A DNA stretch of 27,622 bases from an uncultured Ruminococcus sp. Lineage in GTDB: Bacteria > Bacillota > Clostridia > Oscillospirales > Ruminococcaceae. Both the position numbers and the translations under genes were made by a program. Below, one piece after another: positions 7,764 to 14,103 of the stretch (position 1 is its first letter; each line of letters opens with the position of its first letter). The notes beneath the pieces are model-generated. The model was not told where the DNA came from. It saw nothing but the letters and a program-made list of their open reading frames with translations, and made no database searches. The DNA lies in contig CAKSJP010000025.1 of assembly GCA_934463425.1 (NCBI GenBank), forward strand, positions 1 through 27,622, written 5' to 3'.

Positions 7764-8918
7764 ATGTGCAAAAGGAGCTTCATGCGTTGGATCAGCGGCG
7801 TTCTGGCGGTTTGTCTGGCGGTCACCGGTCTCCCGGCATGGGAGGCATCGGGGGCAGAGCCGGCCGTTTCTGCGCAGTCCTGCATCTTGATGGAGGCTGT
7901 GACCGGAACGGTCCTGTACGAAAAGCAGGCATATCAGGAGCGCCCTATGGCGAGCACCACCAAGATCATGACAACTCTGCTCTGTCTGGAAAGCGGCGAT
8001 CTGGACACGGAATTTCCCGTGGACACAGACGCCATCCATGTGGAGGGCTCTTCTATGGGACTGGTGGAGGGAGACATTGTGACCAAGCGTGCCCTCTGCT
8101 ACGGCATGCTGCTGCCGTCGGGAAATGATGCCGCCGGCGCTGCCGCAGTGAAGCTGGCAGGAAGCTATGCCGCCTTTGCGGAGCAAATGAACCAGAAGGC
8201 GGCGCAGCTGGGCATGACGCAGACGCACTTTGTGACGCCCTCCGGGCTGCACGATGAAGCGCACTATTCCACCGCCTATGATATGGCGCTCCTGACGGCG
8301 GCGGCGCTGCAAAACGAAAGCTTTCGGGAAATCTGCAGCCAGCCGTCCGCACAGGTCTGCTTCGGGAATCCGCCCTATGAACGGTGGCTGACCAACTCCA
8401 ACAAGCTGCTCACCATGGATGAGACCGTGATCGGCGTCAAGACCGGATTCACCGACGAGGCAGGGCGCTGTCTGGTGTCTGCCTGTGTCCGAAAGGGCAT
8501 CACGCTGATCTGCGTGACGCTGAACGACCGGAATGACTGGCAGGATCACGAGCAGCTGTATGATTACGGCTTCGGGCAGCTTGTCCCCACGGAGCTTGCC
8601 TTCCCCGCAGACTGGAGCGTCCCGGTGGTTGGCGGCGAGTCTGACCGGATCGCCGCAGCACCGGCAGAAGCATGTGTCATGGGCACGAAAGACGGCACTG
8701 CACCGGAGCTGGAGTTTCAGCTGGAGACTGCGCCGTTTCTCTATGCGCCGGTGACCGCCGGACAGGAGATCGGCACCTGGAAGGCCATGCAGGACGGCAG
8801 AGTCGCCGCACAGGGGACACTTTGCGCCAAAGCATCCGTCCCCTATCAGCAAAAACCATCCGCAGCGCCAAAGCCGCAGCACTGGTGGCAGCGGCTGCTG
8901 CAAAAGATAACATCATAA
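7764..8918 (+). CDS. D-alanyl-D-alanine carboxypeptidase (DacF/PBP5 type)
   Basis: A 384-residue exported low-molecular-weight penicillin-binding protein (S11) that trims the terminal D-Ala of peptidoglycan pentapeptides. A signal peptide covers residues 1-31 (cleavage near SGA-EP). The active-site motifs are STTK (64-67), SGN (119-121) and KTG (226-228), all correctly spaced. A C-terminal beta-rich domain (about 275-350) follows. The last residues (WWQRLLQKI) form a short amphipathic helix of the kind that anchors PBP5 relatives to the membrane. The AGGAGGG ribosome site lies within a hairpin arm, so expression may be controlled at translation. Family assignment is firm; the dacF/dacB paralogue name is not decided by sequence alone. 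Confidence 0.94.
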   Translation: MCKRSFMRWISGVLAVCLAVTGLPAWEASGAEPAVSAQSCILMEAVTGTVLYEKQAYQERPMASTTKIMTTLLCLESGDLDTEFPVDTDAIHVEGSSMGLVEGDIVTKRALCYGMLLPSGNDAAGAAAVKLAGSYAAFAEQMNQKAAQLGMTQTHFVTPSGLHDEAHYSTAYDMALLTAAALQNESFREICSQPSAQVCFGNPPYERWLTNSNKLLTMDETVIGVKTGFTDEAGRCLVSACVRKGITLICVTLNDRNDWQDHEQLYDYGFGQLVPTELAFPADWSVPVVGGESDRIAAAPAEACVMGTKDGTAPELEFQLETAPFLYAPVTAGQEIGTWKAMQDGRVAAQGTLCAKASVPYQQKPSAAPKPQHWWQRLLQKITS

Positions 8919-8919
8919 G

Positions 8920-8945
8920 CCGCACCGGGCATGCGCTTGGTGCGG
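8920..8945 (+). other. Hairpin between dacF and rluB
   Basis: CCGCACC (8920-8926) pairs with GGTGCGG (8939-8945) around a 12-nt loop, directly after the dacF stop. It lacks a T-run, so it may slow decay or processing rather than terminate. Confidence 0.4.
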
Positions 8946-8974
8946 AAGTTCCATAAAAAGGAGTCGAACAGGAA

Positions 8975-9736
8975 GTGGAAAAAATAAGAATCCAAAAGCT
9001 GCTGGCGGATGCCGGCTATTGTTCCCGGCGGCAGGCAGAACAGCTGATCTCCGCCGGAAAGATCAAGCTGAACGGTCACCCGGTCAAGCTCGGCGACAAG
9101 GCAACTCTGGCAGACCTCATCACCGTAAGCGGCGAGCGTGTCTATCTGCCCCGCAAAAAGCAGTATCGCTATCTGATGCTGTATAAGCCCCGGGGGTATG
9201 TCACCACCACCTCTGACGAGCTGAACCGCCGCTGTGTCATGGACCTGCTGGAGGATGTGGAGGAGCGTGTCTATCCCGTAGGCCGCCTGGACAAGGACTC
9301 TGAGGGTCTGCTGCTGCTGACCAATGACGGCAGCTTTGCCAACGGCATCATGCACCCCAGCCGCCATATCAGCAAGACCTATCGCGTTACAGTTCGTCCG
9401 GATGTCACCGAAGAGCAGCTGATCCGGCTGTCGAGCAGCATGGAGCTGGACGGCAAAATGACACAGCCGGCAACCGTTGTGGTAAAGACCAAGGAGCCGG
9501 GACGGGTGGTATTGCTTATGACCATCCACGAGGGCAAGAACCGCCAGATCCGCCGCATGTGCGAATCTGTGGGGCTGGAGGTCGCTCGTCTGCGCCGCAC
9601 CAGCATCGGGCCGCTGAAGCTGGGCATGCTGAAACCGGGTACTTATCGGGATCTCACCGCAGAAGAGCTCCGCGCCATCCGCAACGCCATCGGCGCAGGA
9701 GAACCGGCTGCACCGGCAAAGGGCAGGCGGAAATAA
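8975..9736 (+). CDS. rluB: 23S rRNA pseudouridine synthase, RluB family
   Basis: A 253-residue RsuA/RluB/RluE/RluF-family enzyme converting uridine to pseudouridine in rRNA. An N-terminal S4 RNA-binding domain (1-50, RIQKLLADAGYCSRRQAEQLI) is followed by the catalytic domain with GRLDKDSEGLLLLTND, where Asp106 is the nucleophile. KTYRV, the basic EGKNRQIRRMC and LRRTSIGPLKLG segments complete the family pattern. It starts with GTG at 8975; AAAAGGAG lies about 12 nt upstream. RluB modifies U2605 of 23S rRNA in Escherichia coli; the exact site here is inferred. It is followed after 42 nt by metA with its own strong ribosome site. Confidence 0.92.
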   Translation: MEKIRIQKLLADAGYCSRRQAEQLISAGKIKLNGHPVKLGDKATLADLITVSGERVYLPRKKQYRYLMLYKPRGYVTTTSDELNRRCVMDLLEDVEERVYPVGRLDKDSEGLLLLTNDGSFANGIMHPSRHISKTYRVTVRPDVTEEQLIRLSSSMELDGKMTQPATVVVKTKEPGRVVLLMTIHEGKNRQIRRMCESVGLEVARLRRTSIGPLKLGMLKPGTYRDLTAEELRAIRNAIGAGEPAAPAKGRRK

Positions 9737-9778
9737 ACACATCGCATATCCGAAGCTTTCTGAGAGGAGGAACAGGCA

Positions 9779-10726
9779 ATGCCAATTTGTATTTCACCGG
9801 ATCTGCCGGCATTTCATATTCTATCTGAGGAGAATATTTTTGTCATGGACAGCGACCGCGCCGCACACCAGGACATCCGTCCCCTGCGCGTACTGGTGCT
9901 GAACCTGATGCCGAAAAAAATTGAAACGGAGTGTCAGTTCCTGCGGCTGCTCAGCAACACGCCCCTGCAGGTCAGCGTGGAGTTTCTGCACGTCTCCAGC
10001 CACATCAGCAAAAATACCTCCCAAAACCATCTCGCCACATTCTACCGCACCTTTTCTGAGATCCGGGATCAATACTATGACGGCTGCATCATCACCGGTG
10101 CGCCGGTAGAGCATCTCAAGTTCGAGGATGTGGATTATTGGAACGAGATCTGCACCATTATGGAGTGGACAAAGTCTCATGTCTTTTCCACCCTGCACAT
10201 CTGCTGGGCGGCGCTGGCAGGGCTGTACTATCATTTTGCCGTGCCCAAATATGACCTGGCGCAGAAGATGTTCGGTGTGTTTCCCCAGTACGTCCTCGAA
10301 CCGCACTGTCAGCTGCTCCGCGGCTTCAATGACGTATTCCACGCCCCCCACTCCCGCCATGCCGAAGTGCACCGGGAGGACATCGAAAAGGTGGAACAGC
10401 TGAAGATCCTGACGGAATCGCCGCTGTCCGGCGTGCACATTGTGGCAAACAAGAACGGCAGACAGTATTTCATCACCGGGCACTCGGAATACGACCGGGA
10501 CACCCTAAAGGGCGAATATTTCCGGGACAAGGAAAAGGGCGCAGACATCGCGCTGCCCTATGACTACTTCCCGGACGATGATCCGTCGAAAGAACCGCAT
10601 TACAGCTGGGGCTGCAGCGCCAATCTGCTGTTTTCCAACTGGCTGAACTACTGCGTTTATCAGCAGACACCCTATGATCTGACTGCCCTGGAGCTGTACA
10701 ACTGGGACTGGCAGGCAGGACTATAA
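9779..10726 (+). CDS. metAA: Homoserine O-acetyltransferase (MetA type)
   Basis: A 315-residue enzyme that acylates homoserine in the first committed step of methionine synthesis. All catalytic residues are at the standard positions: Cys142 in [10 protein letters not shown], His235 and Glu237 in TGHSEYDRD. Residue 111 is Glu (TGAPVEH). In this fold Glu111 selects acetyl-CoA whereas Gly111 selects succinyl-CoA, so an acetyltransferase is predicted despite the MetA family name. GAGGAGG lies 8 nt before the ATG. It ends the + strand run and is followed by a strong terminator. Full length compared with the family. Confidence 0.95.
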   Translation: MPICISPDLPAFHILSEENIFVMDSDRAAHQDIRPLRVLVLNLMPKKIETECQFLRLLSNTPLQVSVEFLHVSSHISKNTSQNHLATFYRTFSEIRDQYYDGCIITGAPVEHLKFEDVDYWNEICTIMEWTKSHVFSTLHICWAALAGLYYHFAVPKYDLAQKMFGVFPQYVLEPHCQLLRGFNDVFHAPHSRHAEVHREDIEKVEQLKILTESPLSGVHIVANKNGRQYFITGHSEYDRDTLKGEYFRDKEKGADIALPYDYFPDDDPSKEPHYSWGCSANLLFSNWLNYCVYQQTPYDLTALELYNWDWQAGL

Positions 10727-10753
10727 CGGCAGCACCGCGCATGCCGAACAAAC

Positions 10754-10800
10754 AAAAACCGCTGTATGATGCCGCGAGACGGTCATACAGCGGTTTTTTT
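10754..10800. terminator. Bidirectional terminator between metA and the NYN gene
   Basis: AAAACCGCTGTATGA (10755-10769) pairs with TCATACAGCGGTTTT (10783-10797). There is a T-run on the + strand and TTTTTG on the minus strand, so it can end both convergent transcripts. Confidence 0.92.
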
Positions 10801-10824
10801 GGAGCTTGAAAAATGCGCTCGGTT

Positions 10825-11556
10825 TTACGCTTCTGCGATCAGCTGGCGCAGTTCCCGGAAGGACGGCTTCAGCTTGTGGTACACTTCTTTGACCACGTCG
10901 CCGTCATGGTAATAGCGGGAGAGCTGATTGTTCAGCGTCAGCAGGTCTTCAGATGCCGTAAGAATGGCGCAGATGCGGTTGGTCGTCTGTTTGTCCGCAT
11001 CTTCCAGAAGCTCGCTGACGCGGCTCTGGAGCGCCTTAGAGAACAGCACCGTGCCGCCGTTCTTCTTTCTGGATCTTGAGGCAGCGGTTTCTTCGGATGA
11101 AGTCGCATCTGCCGCCGCATCCTCTTCTGCAGACACCGGTTCTGCATCCGCCCCGGGAACGCCGTTCAGCGCGTTCTCGATGGTGGTGCAGATGGACAGC
11201 GAGCGGCTGCCCTCCTGCAGATATTGTGCGAAAAATGTCAGATCCAAATCGAAGTCCGTGTCCTTGCTGATGATATACAGGGGCTCTTTCGGGCGGCTTC
11301 CCACCAGATAGCCGATGTACATGGACAGTTGGAGATCCAGGGCGTTCTTCACGGTATTTTTCCGGGTGGACAGCGCCGTGACCTCCATGAGCTTCAGCTT
11401 GGCGCGGCAGGAGATCAGCCGCTGGTGCAGCTCAAAGGTCAGTCCGCAGCGGTTCTGGGTGTAGAAGATCACCACTTCATCCCGCTGGGACAGCTGTTCC
11501 AGTCCGTTCAGACCCTCGATATAGACGTTTTCATAGTCGATCAGATAAGTTGCCAT
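10825..11556 (-). CDS. NYN/PIN-like domain protein
   Basis: A 243-residue cytoplasmic protein. The N-terminal NYN domain (about 1-135) begins MATYLIDYENV with the conserved acidic Asp7, and has NALDLQL and ISKDTDFDLDL acidic motifs typical of PIN-like metal-dependent ribonucleases. A low-complexity acidic Ala/Glu/Ser linker (about 135-165) follows, then a helical C-terminal domain (about 170-243: LFSKALQSRVSELLEDADKQTTNRICAIL). The start at 11556 is supported by AAAGGAGG about 8 nt upstream; a longer frame exists but runs through the leader hairpin. No promoter is obvious, so read-through from the tRNA operon is possible. RNase activity is inferred from the family. Confidence 0.85.
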   Translation of the reverse strand: MATYLIDYENVYIEGLNGLEQLSQRDEVVIFYTQNRCGLTFELHQRLISCRAKLKLMEVTALSTRKNTVKNALDLQLSMYIGYLVGSRPKEPLYIISKDTDFDLDLTFFAQYLQEGSRSLSICTTIENALNGVPGADAEPVSAEEDAAADATSSEETAASRSRKKNGGTVLFSKALQSRVSELLEDADKQTTNRICAILTASEDLLTLNNQLSRYYHDGDVVKEVYHKLKPSFRELRQLIAEA

Positions 11557-11596
11557 GTGAGTTCCTCCTTTCCTGCAAAAATCAGATGGTGCCATA

Positions 11597-11640
11597 AGAG
11601 CCTGTCCTGCATCCGTCAGCACCGACACAGGACAGGCTCT
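11597..11640 (-). promoter_or_regulatory. Perfect 13-bp inverted repeat in the NYN gene leader
   Basis: AGAGCCTGTCCTG (11597-11609) is the exact complement of 11628-11640 with an 18-nt loop. No U-run is adjacent on either strand. It lies about 40 nt upstream of the NYN gene start and could be an RNA processing or regulatory structure. Confidence 0.5.
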
Positions 11641-11684
11641 GAAAGGCGCAGCACACAGAAACCCCAGTGCACCTCCATCAGACA

Positions 11685-11713
11685 TAAAAAAAGAGAACGC
11701 CCACTGCGTTCTC
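11685..11713 (-). terminator. Terminator of the Val-Asp-Gly-Cys tRNA operon
   Basis: On the minus strand GAGAACGC and GCGTTCTC form an 8-bp stem with a 5-nt loop, followed by TTTTTTT, 8 nt after the CCA end of tRNA-Cys. Confidence 0.9.
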
Positions 11714-11720
11714 GATCTCA

Positions 11721-11795
11721 TGGAGGCGCCATCCAGATTTGAACTGGAGAATCAGGGTGTTGCAGACCCTTGCCTTACCACTTGGCTATAGCGCC
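11721..11795 (-). tRNA. tRNA-Cys (GCA)
   Basis: A cloverleaf with acceptor GGCGCTA pairing with TGGCGCC, anticodon loop CTGCAAC (anticodon GCA), a TTCAAAT T-loop and encoded CCA. It is the last of four tRNAs in the operon. Confidence 0.97.
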
Positions 11796-11798
11796 ATT

Positions 11799-11874
11799 TG
11801 GAGCGGATTACGAGGCTCGAACTCGCTACCTCCACCTTGGCAAGGTGGCGCTCTACCAGATGAGCTAAATCCGC
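11799..11874 (-). tRNA. tRNA-Gly (GCC)
   Basis: Acceptor GCGGATT pairs with AATCCGC; the anticodon loop TTGCCAA gives GCC; T-loop TTCGAGC; encoded CCA. Three nt separate it from tRNA-Cys. Confidence 0.97.
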
Positions 11875-11876
11875 AC

Positions 11877-11953
11877 TGGCGATCTGGATGGGATTCGAAC
11901 CCACGACCTCTGCCGTGACAGGGCAGCGTTCTAACCAACTGAACTACCAGACC
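11877..11953 (-). tRNA. tRNA-Asp (GTC)
   Basis: Acceptor GGTCTGG pairs with CCAGATC (one G-U); the anticodon loop CTGTCAC gives GTC; T-loop TTCGAAT; encoded GCCA. Confidence 0.97.
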
Positions 11954-11955
11954 AC

Positions 11956-12031
11956 TGGTGGAAACTATAGGGCTCGAACCTATGACCCTCTGCTTGTAAG
12001 GCAGATGCTCTCCCAGCTGAGCTAAGCTTCC
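11956..12031 (-). tRNA. tRNA-Val (TAC), copy 1
   Basis: Acceptor GGAAGCT pairs with AGTTTCC (one G-U); the anticodon loop CTTACAA gives TAC; encoded CCA. It is the first tRNA of the operon and is identical over its whole length to the copy at 12311-12386. Confidence 0.97.
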
Positions 12032-12070
12032 ATCCATTTTTCAGTGTCGCGTCTCTCAGCGACGTATATT

Positions 12071-12099
12071 ATTATACACCATTTCAGAGGATTTGTCAA
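12071..12099 (-). promoter_or_regulatory. Promoter of the Val-Asp-Gly-Cys tRNA operon
   Basis: TTGACA (12094-12099) and TATAAT (12071-12076) on the minus strand are separated by 17 bp, a perfect consensus as expected for a stable-RNA operon. The stretch from here to the terminator at 12265 holds no gene. Confidence 0.9.
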
Positions 12100-12264
12100 G
12101 GGTTTTTTCAAACTTTTTTCGAGAAATTTGAAACGGAAAAAGCACCGAAACTGCGTGCTTTTTTGTATCTTGTTCCATCGTTTACAAAAAGTTAATATGT
12201 GATCCGGAGAAAAAACTGCTGCCGGACGGGCAGGCTGTTCCGGCTTTCCGAGGCGTTTTTGGTA

Positions 12265-12300
12265 CAAAAAAGCTGCCTGCACCAACCGGCACAGACAGCT
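12265..12300 (-). terminator. Terminator of tRNA-Val copy 2
   Basis: On the minus strand AGCTGTCTGTGCC pairs with GGTGCAGGCAGCT (two G-U pairs), followed by TTTTTTG. It closely resembles the terminator at 12475-12513. Confidence 0.85.
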
Positions 12301-12310
12301 CCCGCTGTTC

Positions 12311-12386
12311 TGGTGGAAACTATAGGGCTCGAACCTATGACCCTCTGCTTGTAAGGCAGATGCTCTCCCAGCTGAGCTAAGCTTCC
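12311..12386 (-). tRNA. tRNA-Val (TAC), copy 2
   Basis: Base-for-base identical to the tRNA at 11956-12031, with its own promoter and terminator, so it is a one-gene transcription unit. The 279-bp spacer between the two copies is unrelated to the tRNA. Confidence 0.97.
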
Positions 12387-12404
12387 GTTTCAGCGACGCG
12401 TTCT

Positions 12405-12433
12405 ATTATAGCACACTCTCTGCCGGGATGCAA
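12405..12433 (-). promoter_or_regulatory. Promoter of tRNA-Val copy 2
   Basis: TTGCAT (12428-12433) and TATAAT (12405-12410) on the minus strand, 17-bp spacer. Confidence 0.8.
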
Positions 12434-12474
12434 GGGCTGTCCGAAACCTTTTCAAATTGTTTACATGTTTCACG

Positions 12475-12513
12475 CAAAAACTGCCTGCACCACAACGGCA
12501 CAGGCAGTTTTTA
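12475..12513 (-). terminator. Terminator of the Ser/Glu-rich lipoprotein gene
   Basis: AAAAACTGCCTG pairs with CAGGCAGTTTTT around a GC-rich loop. It lies 25 nt beyond the stop codon and the sequence would also work on the + strand. Confidence 0.88.
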
Positions 12514-12537
12514 TCCCTATGAATCACAGGGTCTGAA

Positions 12538-13326
12538 TTACATACCAGTTACGTTAAATGTAACTTCGATGGTTGTCCAGTCGCCGATCGCAGTCGGATC
12601 CAGGATGGTTGCAGAATAGTCGGCCTTGTTTGCCAGATCTGCAATGTTGCCCTCTGCGCTTCTTGCATCGCCCGGCAGATTGTCATCCGGAACCCACTCA
12701 TTGAAGACGTTGGAACGAACATTGTTGTGCTTTACGCCGTCGATCTCGGTCTCTTCGGTGTTGGTGAAGCTCTTCTTGGTCAGCGGGATCTCTGTGCCGT
12801 CAACCTTTACTGCGGTGATGTCGATCACAGCGTTCGGTGTTGCAGTTGCGCCGTCCATGATCTGAACAGCCATGAATGCAGTGCCGTTTGCGATCAGCTC
12901 GCCGTTGATGTCGCCGGTTGCGTCATAGCGGATCGCATTGGTGTCAACGGTTACGCTGACGGTGTACTCGCCGTTTCCGGTGATGGGAGCAACGCCTGCG
13001 TCATAGCACAGATAGTCTGCGTCGCTGCCGGTGTACTGAAGCCACCACTGACCGTCTGCCATGCTCAGATAAGCATCGCCTGCCTGGGGTACAACAGCCT
13101 CTTCAAAGTCGCCGGTCTGTACCTGCTGTGCCGCAGAGCTCTCTTCGCCGCCTGCTGCTTCGCTGGACTCTTCTGCGCTGGATTCTTCCTCACTGGATTC
13201 CTCTGCGCTGGACTCTGCCTTGCTGCTGGACTCGCTGGATTCCTCAGAGCTGCCGCAGGCAGTAAATGCAGCGGTCATCATTGCGGATGCCAGCAAAAAT
13301 GCCAGGATCTTTTTTGTTTTCAACAT
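12538..13326 (-). CDS. Lipoprotein with Ser/Glu linker and beta-rich domain
   Basis: A 262-residue surface lipoprotein of unknown function. The start at 13326 follows GAGGAAA and begins a lipoprotein signal peptide (MLKTKK, hydrophobic core, FTAC lipobox with Cys24). Residues about 27-62 are almost only Ser, Glu and Ala (repeated SSEE/AEESS), a flexible acidic tether. The remainder (about 75-262) looks like a beta-sandwich: GQWWLQYTG, NGEYTVSVTVDTNAI, FMAVQIMDG, AVIDITAVKVDG, WTTIEVTFNVTGM. This alternation and the aromatic WWLQY patch recall carbohydrate-binding modules, but no family is certain. It has its own promoter and terminator. A substrate-capture role at the cell surface is an inference. 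Confidence 0.8.
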   Translation of the reverse strand: MLKTKKILAFLLASAMMTAAFTACGSSEESSESSSKAESSAEESSEEESSAEESSEAAGGEESSAAQQVQTGDFEEAVVPQAGDAYLSMADGQWWLQYTGSDADYLCYDAGVAPITGNGEYTVSVTVDTNAIRYDATGDINGELIANGTAFMAVQIMDGATATPNAVIDITAVKVDGTEIPLTKKSFTNTEETEIDGVKHNNVRSNVFNEWVPDDNLPGDARSAEGNIADLANKADYSATILDPTAIGDWTTIEVTFNVTGM

Positions 13327-13415
13327 AATGGTTTCCTCATTTCCTTCATTTTGAAGCCGCCGGAGCGCCTTCTGAAATACTTCTTTTACGGCAGCATACA
13401 ACGCTACACAATACT

Positions 13416-13444
13416 ATGATACCCGATTTTTTACCCGGATGCAA
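13416..13444 (-). promoter_or_regulatory. Promoter of the Ser/Glu-rich lipoprotein gene
   Basis: TTGCAT (13439-13444) and TATCAT (13416-13421) on the minus strand with a 17-bp spacer, giving a leader of about 80 nt. From 13445 to 13591 I see no gene; an isolated TATTATAATAG at 13563-13573 lacks a matching -35. Confidence 0.65.
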
Positions 13445-13591
13445 GATGCTTTTTACACAAATTTCGTCATAGGTGAGAAGCCACAATTTGTGCAAAATCG
13501 CCATAGCTCTGCCGCTGTGTCCCTGCGCCGGAATGCCGTCCGCCTGTTATCTTTGCCGATCCCTATTATAATAGTACAGCAGGCAGGCGCG

Positions 13592-13625
13592 AAAAAAGCG
13601 GCACACGCTTTTCCATGTGCCGCTG
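13592..13625 (-). terminator. Terminator of the Thr-Gly tRNA operon
   Basis: On the minus strand AGCGGCACA pairs with TGTGCCGCT around a 9-nt loop and is followed by TTTTTTC. Confidence 0.9.
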
Positions 13626-13630
13626 CATTC

Positions 13631-13704
13631 TGGAGCGAGCGACGAGAATCGAACTCGCAACCTCAGCTTGGGAAGCTGATGTTTTGCCACTAAACTACGC
13701 TCGC
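13631..13704 (-). tRNA. tRNA-Gly (CCC)
   Basis: Acceptor GCGAGCG pairs with CGCTCGC; the anticodon stem TCAGC/GCTGA encloses loop TTCCCAA (anticodon CCC); T-loop TTCGATT; encoded CCA. It is co-transcribed behind tRNA-Thr. Confidence 0.96.
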
Positions 13705-13731
13705 ATCACCGTGGCGCGGATGATACAAAAA

Positions 13732-13807
13732 TGGAGCTGGAAACGTGACTTGAACACGCGACCTGCGCATTACGAATGCGCTGCTCTACCAACTGAGCTA
13801 TTCCAGC
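13732..13807 (-). tRNA. tRNA-Thr (CGT)
   Basis: Acceptor GCTGGAA pairs with TTCCAGC; the anticodon loop TTCGTAA gives CGT; T-loop TTCAAGT; encoded CCA. Confidence 0.96.
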
Positions 13808-13847
13808 ACCGGATATTGCTATGTGGGATACGCCACAGTACCTATAT

Positions 13848-13875
13848 ATTATACCACAAATTCTTGCTTTGTCAA
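13848..13875 (-). promoter_or_regulatory. Promoter of the Thr-Gly tRNA operon
   Basis: TTGACA (13870-13875) and TATAAT (13848-13853) on the minus strand with a 16-bp spacer. It is divergent from the promoter at 13915. Confidence 0.88.
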
Positions 13876-13914
13876 GAGGTTTCAAAAAAATTCTCAGAAA
13901 AATCAAAAAAACGA

Positions 13915-13943
13915 TTGAAATCAAAGAAAAGATGTGTTATAAT
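13915..13943 (+). promoter_or_regulatory. Tandem promoter 1 of the signal-peptidase-like gene
   Basis: TTGAAA (13915-13920), a 17-bp spacer ending in GAAAAGATGTGT, and TATAAT (13938-13943). It is a near copy of the promoter 114 bp downstream. A GC-rich hairpin (GCGCGC arms, about 13964-13981) lies between the two. Confidence 0.8.
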
Positions 13944-14028
13944 GATAGGGTACTGTAAAAACGGCGCGCTCCGGGCGCGCGTTCCCTGAGGCATCTGCAC
14001 TTTTTCTGCAAAAATGTCAGAAAAACAA

Positions 14029-14057
14029 TTGAAATTGCAGAAAAGATGTGTTATAAT
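14029..14057 (+). promoter_or_regulatory. Tandem promoter 2 of the signal-peptidase-like gene
   Basis: TTGAAA (14029-14034), a 17-bp spacer ending in the same GAAAAGATGTGT, and TATAAT (14052-14057), with a leader of about 40 nt to the start at 14104. Confidence 0.85.
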
Positions 14058-14103
14058 AGGGTTAAACTCATCATTTTGACTTCATAAAAAGGTAGGTAGC
14101 ATT

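Noticed and set aside
7521..8903. Minus-strand open frame opposite the carboxypeptidase
   Set aside because: No domain, and it spans the gerW-dacF junction on the wrong strand.
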